Below are positions 8,041 to 16,187 of a stretch of DNA of 64,000 nt, in pieces (position 1 is the first letter of the stretch; each line of letters begins with the position of its first letter). The notes beneath the pieces were generated by a model. The model worked only from the letters and a program-made list of their open reading frames with translations. It made no database searches and had not been told where the DNA came from. Source of the stretch: Nitrospirota bacterium (GTDB lineage Bacteria > Nitrospirota > Nitrospiria > Nitrospirales > Nitrospiraceae); contig JACRLR010000016.1 in the NCBI GenBank assembly GCA_016219645.1, forward strand, positions 124,001-188,000. Reading direction: 5' to 3'. Both the position numbers and the translations under genes were made by a program.

Positions 8041-8160
8041 ATGGTTTATCTGGTTCATCTAGTTTGTTTGGTTTGTTTAGTTGGTCTGGTTTCTCCGGTC
8101 AGTCCGGTCAACCAAATGAACAAGACAAACCAAACAAACCAAATGAACCAAACAGACCAG
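8041..8160. repeat. inverted 9-bp-period repeat (CCAAACAAA family)
   Basis: A T/G-rich left arm and an A/C-rich right arm face each other around a centre near 8098 and fill the flgK-flgL gap almost exactly, from the flgK stop to the flgL Shine-Dalgarno sequence. Confidence 0.85.
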
Positions 8161-8176
8161 AAGAAGGAGCTTGACC

Positions 8177-9067
8177 ATGCGAGTGGCTGATCAGCAGTTG
8201 TTCGGCTCGACGGCCGGGAGCTTGGAGCGCGTGAAGGAACGTATCGTCCGGGTCCATGAACAGATCGCGTCCCAGCAACGTATCGCCAAACCCTCCGATG
8301 ATCCCGCCATTTTCGGACAGGCCATCCTGGAGAAGTCCGCGCTTGCCGACAACGGCCAATGGATCAGAAATATCCAATTCGGTACCGCGCGCGTCGCAGT
8401 GGCCGATCAGGCCCTGGGGCAGACTCAGAATCTGCTCAGTCGTGTTCGAGAACTGGCGGTGCAGGCGAGGAGTGACACGACGTCTGCGCAGGGACGGGTG
8501 ACGATCGCCCAAGAGGTTCGGCAGCTGCATCGCCAATTGATCCAACTCGCCAATGCTGAAGTGAACGGGCAACCGGTATTTGCCGGGACGAAGACCGATG
8601 CCCCTCCCTTTCTGTTAGGCATCGGCGATTCCGTCTCCTATCAGGGCAATAGCGAGAGTCAGTCCATTGCGGTTGGCCCGAATCAAACCACTCAGATCGT
8701 CCTCCCCGGCGATCAGGTGTTCACGGGCGCCACGACGAATATCTTTGACGGCCTCGCCAACCTACTGACCGCCTTGGAGGCAAACAATGGTGCTGGTATT
8801 GAAGCGGGCATCGGAAACCTCGACCAGGCGATCGGTCAAATCAGTCTTGCGCAAGGGCAGATCGGCGCCATTGCCAATCGCCTCGACCAGGCGTACGGGA
8901 TCTCGCTGGTGGTGTCGGAGGCTATTCGGAACGTGCTCTCAGATCAAACGGACACAGATCTGGCGACGGCGCTGACCGACCTCAAGCTCCAGGAAACGGC
9001 CTATGAAGCGACCAGCCAAACGTTCTCGCGGCTGTTCGATCTGTCGCTCCTGAGGTTTCTCCGCTGA
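8177..9067 (+). CDS. flgL: flagellar hook-associated protein 3, FlgL
   Basis: FlgL joins FlgK to the flagellin filament. The 296-aa product shows the flagellin-like N-terminus (MRVADQQLFGSTAGSLERVK, then IASQQRIAKPSDDPAIF) and the C-terminal helix (DTDLATALTDLKLQETAYEA, then RLFDLSLLRFL) typical of FlgL. I chose the ATG at 8177, 7 nt after AGAAGGAGC, over the TTG at 8171. It is the last structural gene of the flgM-flgL run and is separated from csrA by a composite repeat region. Confidence 0.93.
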   Translation: MRVADQQLFGSTAGSLERVKERIVRVHEQIASQQRIAKPSDDPAIFGQAILEKSALADNGQWIRNIQFGTARVAVADQALGQTQNLLSRVRELAVQARSDTTSAQGRVTIAQEVRQLHRQLIQLANAEVNGQPVFAGTKTDAPPFLLGIGDSVSYQGNSESQSIAVGPNQTTQIVLPGDQVFTGATTNIFDGLANLLTALEANNGAGIEAGIGNLDQAIGQISLAQGQIGAIANRLDQAYGISLVVSEAIRNVLSDQTDTDLATALTDLKLQETAYEATSQTFSRLFDLSLLRFLR

Positions 9068-9079
9068 CAGCCATTCTGG

Positions 9080-9385
9080 GAAAGGTTGAGGCTAAGGTTG
9101 AGGTTGAGCGAAGAGGAATGTTGGAGGTTCGAGGTTAGATGTTGGAAGCCGCCTCAACCTTCCGATTCTAAAGTCTTGAGCGCGAATGCCGACATAGTCT
9201 GGTGGGCGCAGATGCCAAATAGTCGCAGGATGCTCAAAAAGGCTGTCCAGCAAGACCGCAGCGCCTGAAGAAGGCTGAGGTCGAGGTTAAGGTTAAGTGT
9301 CGATGAGACTCTTGTTTTCTCAACCTTAGCCTCAGCCTCAACCTTCCCCAACGATGCTGGCGGACTTTTTCAGCATCCTGCTACG
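9080..9385. repeat. nested composite repeats between flgL and csrA
   Basis: This roughly 350-nt gap holds no gene. A 6-bp-period repeat (GGTTGA/GGTTAA words at 9084-9110 and 9277-9300) faces inverted arms (9151-9162 and 9321-9345). The second pair sits inside a REP-like element whose ends are AGGATGCTCAAAAAGGC at 9229 and GACTTTTTCAGCATCCTG at 9363. So one repeat class appears to have grown inside another. Some of the csrA leader may derive from it. Confidence 0.75.
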
Positions 9386-9414
9386 GGTGATTCGGGGGAG
9401 ATCGGACTGCACGG

Positions 9415-9651
9415 ATGCTAGTCCTGACACGAAAACGCGGTGAAGGAGTGGCTATCGGTCCGGACATCCGGATCGTGGTGTTGGGGATTAAAAATGGGCA
9501 GGTTCGCTTGGGCGTGGAAGCGCCACGGACGATCGAAGTGCATCGGGATGAGGTCTGTGTCAGGATTCAAGAAGAGAACCAACTCGCGGCACGCACGCCG
9601 GTGGTTCCGCTCGATGTGTTTCAACGATTGTTGCGCAGGAAACTCGCTTGA
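9415..9651 (+). CDS. csrA: carbon storage regulator CsrA
   Basis: CsrA is a dimeric RNA-binding translational regulator that recognises GGA motifs in hairpin loops. The 78-aa product begins [15 protein letters not shown] and has [20 protein letters not shown] and EVHRDEV, the strands forming the RNA-binding surface; the family's key arginine lies in VHRDEV. The C-terminus is about 15 residues longer than in E. coli CsrA. It is immediately followed by fliW, its protein antagonist, an arrangement known from Bacillus and many other flagellated bacteria. A likely target, the fliC leader, lies at 29437-29493. Confidence 0.97.
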   Translation: MLVLTRKRGEGVAIGPDIRIVVLGIKNGQVRLGVEAPRTIEVHRDEVCVRIQEENQLAARTPVVPLDVFQRLLRRKLA

Positions 9652-9669
9652 ACGTAAGGAGCCGTCGTG

Positions 9670-10149
9670 ATGGTTGTCGCATCGACTCGCTTCGGAACGT
9701 TGAATGTCTCTGCTGAGTCGTTGCTGACCTTTCCGTCAGGTCTGCTCGGGTTTCCAGAATGGACCCGCTACGTGATTCTCGATCATGATACCGATGCGCC
9801 GTTCAAATGGTTGCACTGCGCGGAAGAGGCGTCCCTTGCATTCGTGGTCATCGATCCTGTGTTGTTCAATGAGCGCTATCAAGTGACGATTTCGCCGGAG
9901 GCGCGTGGTGAGGTGGAGGGGAGTGAGACCGATGAATTGGGCCTTGCGGTCATCCTGACCATTCCATCTGATGATCCGTCCGCTGTGACCGCCAATCTTC
10001 GCGGCCCTCTGCTCATGAACCCTCGCACAAGACTCTGCAAGCAACTCGTGCTCTCCGAGGACTACCCCACTCGATATCCGGTATTTTCTGCTCCGAGGCA
10101 TGCCGAGCGTAGCCAGAACCTCCCTCTCGCCGAGGCGATTCCGGCCTAG
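9670..10149 (+). CDS. fliW: flagellar assembly factor FliW
   Basis: FliW binds CsrA and, alternatively, flagellin, coupling flagellin translation to filament assembly (established in Bacillus subtilis). The 159-aa product has the family features: RFGTLNVSAESLLTFPSGLL followed by GFPEWTRYVILDHD, then PFKWLHCAEEASLAFVVIDP, and NLRGPLLMNPRTRLCKQLVL near the C-terminus. The ATG at 9670 is 9 nt after TAAGGA; a GTG just before it (9667) is a less likely start. The gap from csrA is 18 nt, so the two are surely co-transcribed. Confidence 0.95.
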   Translation: MVVASTRFGTLNVSAESLLTFPSGLLGFPEWTRYVILDHDTDAPFKWLHCAEEASLAFVVIDPVLFNERYQVTISPEARGEVEGSETDELGLAVILTIPSDDPSAVTANLRGPLLMNPRTRLCKQLVLSEDYPTRYPVFSAPRHAERSQNLPLAEAIPA

Positions 10150-10290
10150 AAGCGTGAGACGTGAAGCGTTAGGCGTGAAGCGGAGAGAACGATCAACGGG
10201 GAGAGAATTAGCCCCAACCTCGTTTGGCCCGTCCTTTCTAGCGTTTTACGCCTAACGCTTCACGCCTTACGGTTCTCGCCTCACGTCCCC
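10150..10290. repeat. inverted 7-bp-period repeat (GTGAAGC family)
   Basis: GTGAGAC/GTGAAGC/GCGTGAA words at 10153-10184 face TTACGCC/TTCACGC words at 10246-10284. This lies in the convergent gap between fliW and the minus-strand hybrid kinase and might serve as a two-way transcript end; that is inference. Confidence 0.8.
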
Positions 10291-10292
10291 CA

Positions 10293-13184
10293 TTACGCTG
10301 CACGTTTCCTGGCTGCGGCCTGCGCCCGGCATCGCTCTTCCAGAACCTGAACAAGCCGCAGCACCGCTTTTTCAATCTGAACGTAGAGGATCGGTCCTTC
10401 AACCAGCGTGCCGAGTCGCCCCACCGCTTCCAATTGACCAGCGGATAAAACTACCTCAGATGCGCAGAGATTGCTCGCTGTCCCTTTGAGGAGATGCGCT
10501 GCCTGCTCCACGGCCTGCCGATCTCCGTCGGCCAGGGCGGCGCGGATTCCCTCCAACATGGCTTGGTAGCGTTGAAGGAACAGACCAACCAGTTCATCCA
10601 TTAATGCGCGGTCGCCCCCAATATTGCGTATCATCGCCGCCGGATCGAAGATGACGGGGAGAGACCTGGTATCTAGTCCGTCCCAGTTTTCTTCTGCCCC
10701 AGGAGTATGGGGGGTGTGCGACTGAAAGGAGGTTGGAAGCCATCGGTCAAGAGCCCCCTTGAGATCTTCTTTTCGTAGAGGTTTGGTGAGGTAGTCGTCC
10801 ATACCTGCCGCGAGACAGCGCTCTCGATCTCCCCGCATCGCATTGGCCGTCACCGCGATGATCGGAATGTGCCGGGGAGTGGCAAGTGGCGAGTGGTGAG
10901 TGGCGAGATGGCCCTGGGAGCATTCCGTCCTTGAACTCGAAACCCGCAATTCGGAACTCGAAACATTTCCTGGCGCTTCACGTTGTCGAATGAGCCTGGT
11001 CGCCTCGAAGCCATCGACGATCGGCATCTGGCAGTCCATGAGGACGATGGCATAGGAACCTCGTGCTAAGGCTGCCAGCGCTTCTTGACCGTTTTCCGCG
11101 ACATCCGATTGAAAGCCGAGTTTCTCCAGCATGCGAACAGTGAGTTTCTGATTAACGAGATTGTCTTCCGCCACCAAAATTCGCAGACCCAACCCTGTCT
11201 CTGCGAGAGTATGCCTTGTGATGAGTTGCGGCGCTGATGTCGTAACCGGCTGCGCTGTCCCTTGACCTGCAAGCCCTGGCAAACCCAGCACGGTCCTCAA
11301 ACAATTCGCAAGTTGATCGTGGCGGACCGGTTTGGTGAGATAGGCGACAAACCCGGCTTGGCGCGCCAGTTCTGCGTGTCCCCGCTGAATGAGCGAGGTG
11401 AGGACGACAAGACGGACGAGGGATCCAACCGGGTGCTTTTTGAGTTCCTTGGCTAGTTGTAACCCGTCCTTACCGGGCATCAACATATCGACAACAGCGA
11501 CATCGTACGAGAGGCCTTTCTCCGCCTGCTGCTCGACCAATGCGATGGCTGAGGCTGCATCCTGGGCTTGATCATCGACCATTCCCCATCCCGTGACCAG
11601 GTGGTGGAGAATGATCCGGTTCGATTCATTGTCGTCGACGATCAGGACACGGCGCCCGGTCAGTTCAGTCGACGGCATGATGGCCAGAGGGGAAACCGTC
11701 TGTTTGAGGAAGCGGGCAGTGGCCCAGAATGTGCTGCCTCGCCCTTGTTGGCTGATGATGCCGACATTGCCGTCCATCTGCTCGACCAACTGTTTCGAGA
11801 TCGCGAGCCCTAGACCGCTTCCTCCGTATTTGCGCGATGTCGAGCTATCCGCCTGGGTAAAGGGTTGGAAGAGGCGGGCCTGTACCTCCGGGGGAATGCC
11901 GATTCCGCTGTCCGTGACTTCGAAACGGACAACGACCGCATCGGCCAGATCCTGCTCAAGGAACGCCTGGACCGTCACTTCACCCTGTTCGGTAAACTTG
12001 ATCGCATTGCCGACGAAGTTTGTCAGGATCTGACGGAGCCGTCCCGGGTCGCCGCGGAGGCCTGTCGGAAGGGCCGCATGCACCAGCCCGGTAATTTCCA
12101 GCCCTTTCGTCTGCGCCCGTTCCGCAAATTGGCCTAAGACATCTTCCACCGTCGTGCGAAGATTGAAATCGATACATTCCATGTCGAGTTTGCCGGATTC
12201 GATCTTGCCGTAGTCGAGAATATCGTTGATCAAGTTCAGCAAGGCTTCGCCGCACTGACGAATGGTCTCGATGTAGGTTTGTTGTTCTTCAGACGGCTCC
12301 GTGTCCATCAGGAGGCACGTCATCCCAATGACTCCGTTCATCGGAGTCCGCAACTCGTGGCTCACAGTCGCCAGGAACGAATCTTTGACCCGGGCGGCAT
12401 TCTGCGCCGCCTGGAGCGCCTGATCCAGCTGACGATTGTTGTGGTGAAGCTGATCTGCTGCCCGGCGCAGCTCCTCTTGCGCTGCCGTGACATCGGTCAG
12501 ATCGACCGCATAGCCGCGGACCAATCGATGAGCGGGGACCGGGCAGAAAATCCACGAGAAGCTTGCCTCGGCCAGCCGGACTTCTTCCCCCCGGATCTCC
12601 CTCCCTGATTCGAGACAGCGATGGACGAGTTGCGACAGCTCGCCGGGGCAGACGGCAGGAAATCCGCCCGCGACATAACCGAACCGCTGGAGCAATCGCG
12701 CCATCGCGGGATTCGCATAGACGAGATTGACATCGGAGTCCAACTCGATAATAGGGGAAGGGCTTTCTTCCGCCACCTGTGCCAGACGGTCGCGATCCTG
12801 CTGCAACTCCTCCTCGCGAGTCAGATCGCGTAATGTCAGCACCCCGCCGGAAGCTTCTTCTGCATCCAATGGCACATAACTCCATTCAACCGGATGTGAC
12901 TCGTGTGTAGTGCCTGCCAGCGTAGTTCTGGCTCCTTGTATTGGGGAACTATCGGAAAAGGAGGCTCGAATCCGCATCACGATGTCGTGGTGGGATGTTC
13001 CGGGTTCCTGCAGCAATAGTTCCTGAAGCGGTTTGGATAGGCAGAGATCAGCTGACTGTCCAAGGAGGCGGGCGGCCTCAGCATTCACCGAGATGATGTG
13101 AAGTCTACTATCGAGCAACAGCACCCCGATTGGGAGCGTATCCAGCACAGCAGGGTTCACACGATTCTGCGAGACGTGTTTCAT
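10293..13184 (-). CDS. hybrid sensor histidine kinase (PAS-PAS-HisKA-HATPase-REC-REC-HPt)
   Basis: A soluble BarA/GacS-like hybrid kinase of 963 aa without a transmembrane segment. In order: two PAS-like regions (about 10-125 and 132-235), HisKA with phospho-His276 in [17 protein letters not shown], HATPase with the N box near Asn393 and DSGIGIP/GSGLGLAI, receiver 1 (Asp566), receiver 2 (Asp717) and a C-terminal HPt (His897 in AAHLLKGTASNL). All phosphorelay residues are present. Receiver 2 carries an extra segment of about 36 residues (737-772) between helix 3 and strand 4, encoded by repeat DNA (10869-10976). The start overlaps the stop of the upstream HD-GYP gene (ATGA), so the two are translationally coupled, linking a phosphorelay to c-di-GMP turnover. 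The input signal is unknown. Confidence 0.93.
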   Translation of the reverse strand: MKHVSQNRVNPAVLDTLPIGVLLLDSRLHIISVNAEAARLLGQSADLCLSKPLQELLLQEPGTSHHDIVMRIRASFSDSSPIQGARTTLAGTTHESHPVEWSYVPLDAEEASGGVLTLRDLTREEELQQDRDRLAQVAEESPSPIIELDSDVNLVYANPAMARLLQRFGYVAGGFPAVCPGELSQLVHRCLESGREIRGEEVRLAEASFSWIFCPVPAHRLVRGYAVDLTDVTAAQEELRRAADQLHHNNRQLDQALQAAQNAARVKDSFLATVSHELRTPMNGVIGMTCLLMDTEPSEEQQTYIETIRQCGEALLNLINDILDYGKIESGKLDMECIDFNLRTTVEDVLGQFAERAQTKGLEITGLVHAALPTGLRGDPGRLRQILTNFVGNAIKFTEQGEVTVQAFLEQDLADAVVVRFEVTDSGIGIPPEVQARLFQPFTQADSSTSRKYGGSGLGLAISKQLVEQMDGNVGIISQQGRGSTFWATARFLKQTVSPLAIMPSTELTGRRVLIVDDNESNRIILHHLVTGWGMVDDQAQDAASAIALVEQQAEKGLSYDVAVVDMLMPGKDGLQLAKELKKHPVGSLVRLVVLTSLIQRGHAELARQAGFVAYLTKPVRHDQLANCLRTVLGLPGLAGQGTAQPVTTSAPQLITRHTLAETGLGLRILVAEDNLVNQKLTVRMLEKLGFQSDVAENGQEALAALARGSYAIVLMDCQMPIVDGFEATRLIRQREAPGNVSSSELRVSSSRTECSQGHLATHHSPLATPRHIPIIAVTANAMRGDRERCLAAGMDDYLTKPLRKEDLKGALDRWLPTSFQSHTPHTPGAEENWDGLDTRSLPVIFDPAAMIRNIGGDRALMDELVGLFLQRYQAMLEGIRAALADGDRQAVEQAAHLLKGTASNLCASEVVLSAGQLEAVGRLGTLVEGPILYVQIEKAVLRLVQVLEERCRAQAAARKRAA

Positions 13185-14533
13185 CAGGCTGCCTCTTCGT
13201 GAAGGCCGTCTAGGAACATGGCGACATTCACTCGTTCGCGAAGGGGGTTTAGTACCTTCACGATGGTTCGCGTTGAATCCCCCGTCGTCTGCGCCCCAAG
13301 ATCGATGCGGATCGGCACGATAAAGGCTCCTCCCTGAGGTCCTGTAATCACGTTGACGACCGGTTTGAGCCTCTGGGTGCGATTCATTCCCACAACCACC
13401 CCCCGTTCTCCCGTGTTCAGCATCACCAGGCTCCCGATCGGATATACGCCCAGACTACCGATCATGGTTTGGATCAAATCCTTCTGGTACTGTCCTGTGT
13501 CTCCAAGTCGAAACAACTGTCGGATGGCATCATGCGGCAACATCGCTGGACGCCCTCCACGGCGACTCACCATGCCGTCATAGATATCGACCAGGCCGAC
13601 CAGCTGCGCCAAGATCGAGAGGGAGTCGCCTTTGAGCTTATGCGGAAATCCGTTCCCGTCGCCGCACTCATGATGTTCCATGACAATCCGGACGACCGCG
13701 CTCCTCTCCTCTTGCGCATCCCGTAAGATCGCCAGCCCCAGCGCAGGGTGCTGTTGCATGACTGTGCGCTCCTGATCGGTGAGGTCTTGGCCTCGACGGT
13801 ACAGGTTCCGCGGCAGCCGGATGTAGCCGATGTCATGCAGCAACGCACCGGCGCCGAGCAGTTCCAGATCTGCCTCCAAGACTCCAAAGTCATGCGCCAC
13901 GATGAGCGAGAGGGTGCAGACATCGAGCGCGTGGGACGCCAATGTGCGATCGAATCGTTTCATCTTCTGAAGAGAGAGCGTGTTGAGCATGGCGGCATCA
14001 TCGTTCAGCACTCGTGTAAGTACTTTCGAGACGATCTCTTGCAACCTTTCCGCCTTGGGGGCTCTTCCTGCTTCTATTTCCTCAAACACCCGTTCCATCG
14101 AACGGACTGCCTGGTTGTATGTCTCTTGGGCAGCCGCGGCCCGTTCCCTTGTAATAGGAGGGGGCGATGTGCCTTCCTGGGTGGTAGCCCCCGACCGCCC
14201 TGGTTCGTTCGGCTCTCTGTCCGGAGCAGGCTGCGGGAGTTGTGCCGACGAAGGCGGCTGCGCTGCATGGTTTGATTGGAGGGCGGCTGTTGTCTGTTGT
14301 GTGTCACGTGCCGAGGCTGCATCTCCCGAAGAGGCCGGCTCCACATCGAGCCCTTGGCTGGAATCAATCTTCAGCTTTCTGACCCCGATTTGTCGGAGCA
14401 GGTCGATCTCCTCCCGATTACGGATGAATCGTTTATGGATGAGGAAGGGGGTCCGGTACCAAGGTTGGTCCATTCCAACAACGAACATTCCAGGCTTGAG
14501 TTGATCAATCGTGATTGTTTTCGTGTGTTTCAT
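13184..14533 (-). CDS. DUF3391 and HD-GYP domain protein (c-di-GMP phosphodiesterase-like)
   Basis: A 449-aa cytosolic protein with an N-terminal DUF3391-type region (ITIDQLKPGMFVVGMDQPWY, residues 8-60), a Pro/Ser/Ala-rich linker (65-125) and an HD-GYP domain. Metal ligands are visible at His201, His233-Asp234 (LLHDIGYIRLP) and His287-His288. The GYP signature is altered to GNGFP (293-297), and the lysine after HDIG is replaced by Tyr. The domain probably hydrolyses c-di-GMP, but the altered motif leaves activity open. It forms an operon with the following hybrid kinase and is paralogous to the divergent gene at 14964. A sigma-28-type promoter lies upstream at 14647-14674. Confidence 0.9.
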   Translation of the reverse strand: MKHTKTITIDQLKPGMFVVGMDQPWYRTPFLIHKRFIRNREEIDLLRQIGVRKLKIDSSQGLDVEPASSGDAASARDTQQTTAALQSNHAAQPPSSAQLPQPAPDREPNEPGRSGATTQEGTSPPPITRERAAAAQETYNQAVRSMERVFEEIEAGRAPKAERLQEIVSKVLTRVLNDDAAMLNTLSLQKMKRFDRTLASHALDVCTLSLIVAHDFGVLEADLELLGAGALLHDIGYIRLPRNLYRRGQDLTDQERTVMQQHPALGLAILRDAQEERSAVVRIVMEHHECGDGNGFPHKLKGDSLSILAQLVGLVDIYDGMVSRRGGRPAMLPHDAIRQLFRLGDTGQYQKDLIQTMIGSLGVYPIGSLVMLNTGERGVVVGMNRTQRLKPVVNVITGPQGGAFIVPIRIDLGAQTTGDSTRTIVKVLNPLRERVNVAMFLDGLHEEAA

Positions 14534-14552
14534 CGATGATCACCTATGGGGA

Positions 14553-14770
14553 CTGTCGCCCTTCTGACCGGCGACTGTCCCCGTTGAATAGCGGGCGCCT
14601 AGCAACGGGGACAGGCACCGCCGCGACGGCGGAGCCAGTCCCTTTTTTATCGGGATAAATCGAGCTGAACTTAAGATCAGCTCGACTGGCGGGGAAAGCG
14701 CGCAGGGGACTGCCACCGCCTCGGCTCGACTGAGCTCGCCGAAGTCAGACGGCGGAGCCAGTCCCTGCCC
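14553..14770. repeat. REP-like GGGGACTG...CAGTCCC elements in a divergent gap
   Basis: The 430-nt gap between the divergent HD-GYP genes has no gene. It contains repeated, partly inverted blocks: GGGGACTGTCGCC with GGCGACTGTCCCC (14549-14582), GGGGACAGGCACCGCC with GACGGCGGAGCCAGTCCC (14610-14642), and a related pair at 14705-14766 using the same GACGGCGGAGCCAGTCCC half. A palindrome CGAGCTGA...TCAGCTCG (14661-14684) overlaps the minus-strand promoter -35. Blocks of this type are dispersed elements in many genomes. Confidence 0.7.
14647..14674 (-). promoter_or_regulatory. sigma-28-type promoter for the minus-strand HD-GYP/hybrid-kinase operon
   Basis: Read on the minus strand, TTAAGTTC, 12 nt, then CCCGATAA. 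TTAA to CCCGATAA is 16 nt, the same spacing as the fliC and flgM sites. Transcription would begin near 14640, about 107 nt before the HD-GYP start. It lies inside a repeat-rich stretch, which lowers confidence. Confidence 0.5.
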
Positions 14771-14774
14771 CCTC

Positions 14775-14801
14775 TCAAGATTCCCCCTTCGACACCGATA
14801 G
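14775..14801 (+). promoter_or_regulatory. sigma-28-type promoter for the plus-strand HD-GYP/PilZ operon
   Basis: TCAAGATT, 11 nt, then ACCGATAG. The spacing is the classical FliA one, a base shorter than the other sites in this window. It leaves a leader of about 155 nt that contains a GGCTGAA-family repeat before the gene at 14964. Confidence 0.5.
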
Positions 14802-14837
14802 AGTCCGTCAGGACATGTTGGTGTTCGATGGTACAGA

Positions 14838-14935
14838 CTCAGGCGTTTAGGCTGAAGTCTGAAGGCACAGCCGAAGGCTTTTAGGCTGAAGGTCGGAGTT
14901 TCGAACACTTCAGCTTGAACACCTTGAGGCTATCT
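14838..14935. repeat. inverted 7-bp-period repeat (GGCTGAA family)
   Basis: AGGCTGAAGTCTGAAGG and AGGCTGAAGG words (14849-14895) face CTTCAGCTTGAACACCTTGAGG (14910-14932). It lies in the leader of the HD-GYP gene. The same family occurs at 16938-16965, 26822-26935 and 34215-34252. Confidence 0.75.
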
Positions 14936-14963
14936 AGCTGGCGCTCACAGTTTCCGGAGGACG

Positions 14964-16187
14964 ATGCGCAAGCGAATTTCCATCGATCAGCTGAAAATCG
15001 GCATGACGGTCGAGAAGCTCGATCGCTCCTGGTTGTCCACGCCGTTCTTGCGTCATCGGTTCAGGATTACGTCCTCAGATCAAATACAGCAACTGTATGC
15101 CAGTGGCGTGCAACAACTCGAAGTCGAGGCAGATGGCGCGGATCCGGGATCTGGCCCGCCTGTGTCGGCGATGCCTGTGGAGGCTCAACCATCCCAGCCG
15201 GTCACACAGTCCCTGGAGCCGGAACCGTCGACCATTCCGTTTACTGAGGAGCTGCCTGCAGCAAGACAAGCTTACAAGGCCGCAAAACTGGTCATTCAAC
15301 AGGCGATGGAAGACGTCCGCATGGGCCGCGCGTTGAATATGGAGGCAGTCAGTGAAGTGGTCGGGAACATGGCCGATAGCATTCTACGCAACCATGACGC
15401 GCTTGCCAGCCTGACACGTCTCAAGAATTTCGACGAATACACCTTCTACCATTCCGTTAACACCTCCGCCCTGGCGCTGTCAGTCGGAAAACATCTCGGC
15501 TATGAGAGGACGCCGTTGCTTCAGCTCGGGACAGGCATGCTGTTGCACGACATCGGCAAGACACAGATTCCGGTCGAGCTGCTGAATAAACCGGGGCGCT
15601 ATGATGCCGGCGAGTTCGAGATCATGAAACAGCATGTCCTGCGAGGGGCGGAGATCTTGTCGAATACCACCGGCCTCACCGACATGTTTCTGAAGCCTAC
15701 TTTGGAGCATCATGAACGAGTTGACGGAACCGGATATCCCCATCATCGATCCAAAATAGACCTCAGTCAGTTCGGCCTCATTGCAGCGATAGTGGATATC
15801 TATGATGCGGTAACGAGCGACCGTTGTTATCATAAAGGCAAAACACCGCACGATACGCTTCAGTTTCTCTATCAATTGGGGGCTCAGGGCCATGTGGACG
15901 GGACGCTGGTTCAGCAGTTCGTCCAGGTCGTGGGGGTTTATCCAGTCGGTTCCTGTGTATTGCTCAATACAGGAGAAAGGGCGATTGTGAAGCAATTCAA
16001 TCACCAGGCTCCCTTACGCCCCCTGGTCGTACTGATCACCGATGAAGCCGGATGCCATCGATCCATCCCTCTCGATCTCGACCTTGCAGCCCAGCGGCGC
16101 AAACCGACGCAGACGATCGAGTCCATCCTCGATCCTGCTACGTTGGGGATCGATCCCCACGGATATCTCGATAAGGAAGCGGCGTAA
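14964..16187 (+). CDS. DUF3391 and HD-GYP domain c-di-GMP phosphodiesterase
   Basis: A 407-aa cytosolic protein with the same plan as the divergent gene: DUF3391-like N-terminus (RISIDQLKIGMTVEKLDRSW), Pro/Glu-rich linker (60-95), then a complete HD-GYP domain. His163, His195-Asp196 (LLHDIGKTQIP), the HHE at 249-251 and the canonical DGTGYP at 254-259 are all present, so it should hydrolyse c-di-GMP. It ends in TAATG overlapping the next gene, a PilZ protein, coupling a c-di-GMP degrading enzyme to a c-di-GMP receptor. CGGAGGACG precedes the ATG. Confidence 0.95.
   Translation: MRKRISIDQLKIGMTVEKLDRSWLSTPFLRHRFRITSSDQIQQLYASGVQQLEVEADGADPGSGPPVSAMPVEAQPSQPVTQSLEPEPSTIPFTEELPAARQAYKAAKLVIQQAMEDVRMGRALNMEAVSEVVGNMADSILRNHDALASLTRLKNFDEYTFYHSVNTSALALSVGKHLGYERTPLLQLGTGMLLHDIGKTQIPVELLNKPGRYDAGEFEIMKQHVLRGAEILSNTTGLTDMFLKPTLEHHERVDGTGYPHHRSKIDLSQFGLIAAIVDIYDAVTSDRCYHKGKTPHDTLQFLYQLGAQGHVDGTLVQQFVQVVGVYPVGSCVLLNTGERAIVKQFNHQAPLRPLVVLITDEAGCHRSIPLDLDLAAQRRKPTQTIESILDPATLGIDPHGYLDKEAA

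Noticed and set aside
6524..8160. Possible CRISPR array from regularly repeated CCAAACAAA words
   Set aside because: Repeats are only 6-9 bp, contiguous and degenerate, there are no unique spacers of constant size, and no cas genes are present.
14540..14908. 122-codon minus-strand frame in the divergent gap
   Set aside because: It runs through REP-like blocks and the GGCTGAA repeat, overlaps likely promoters and encodes no recognisable domain.
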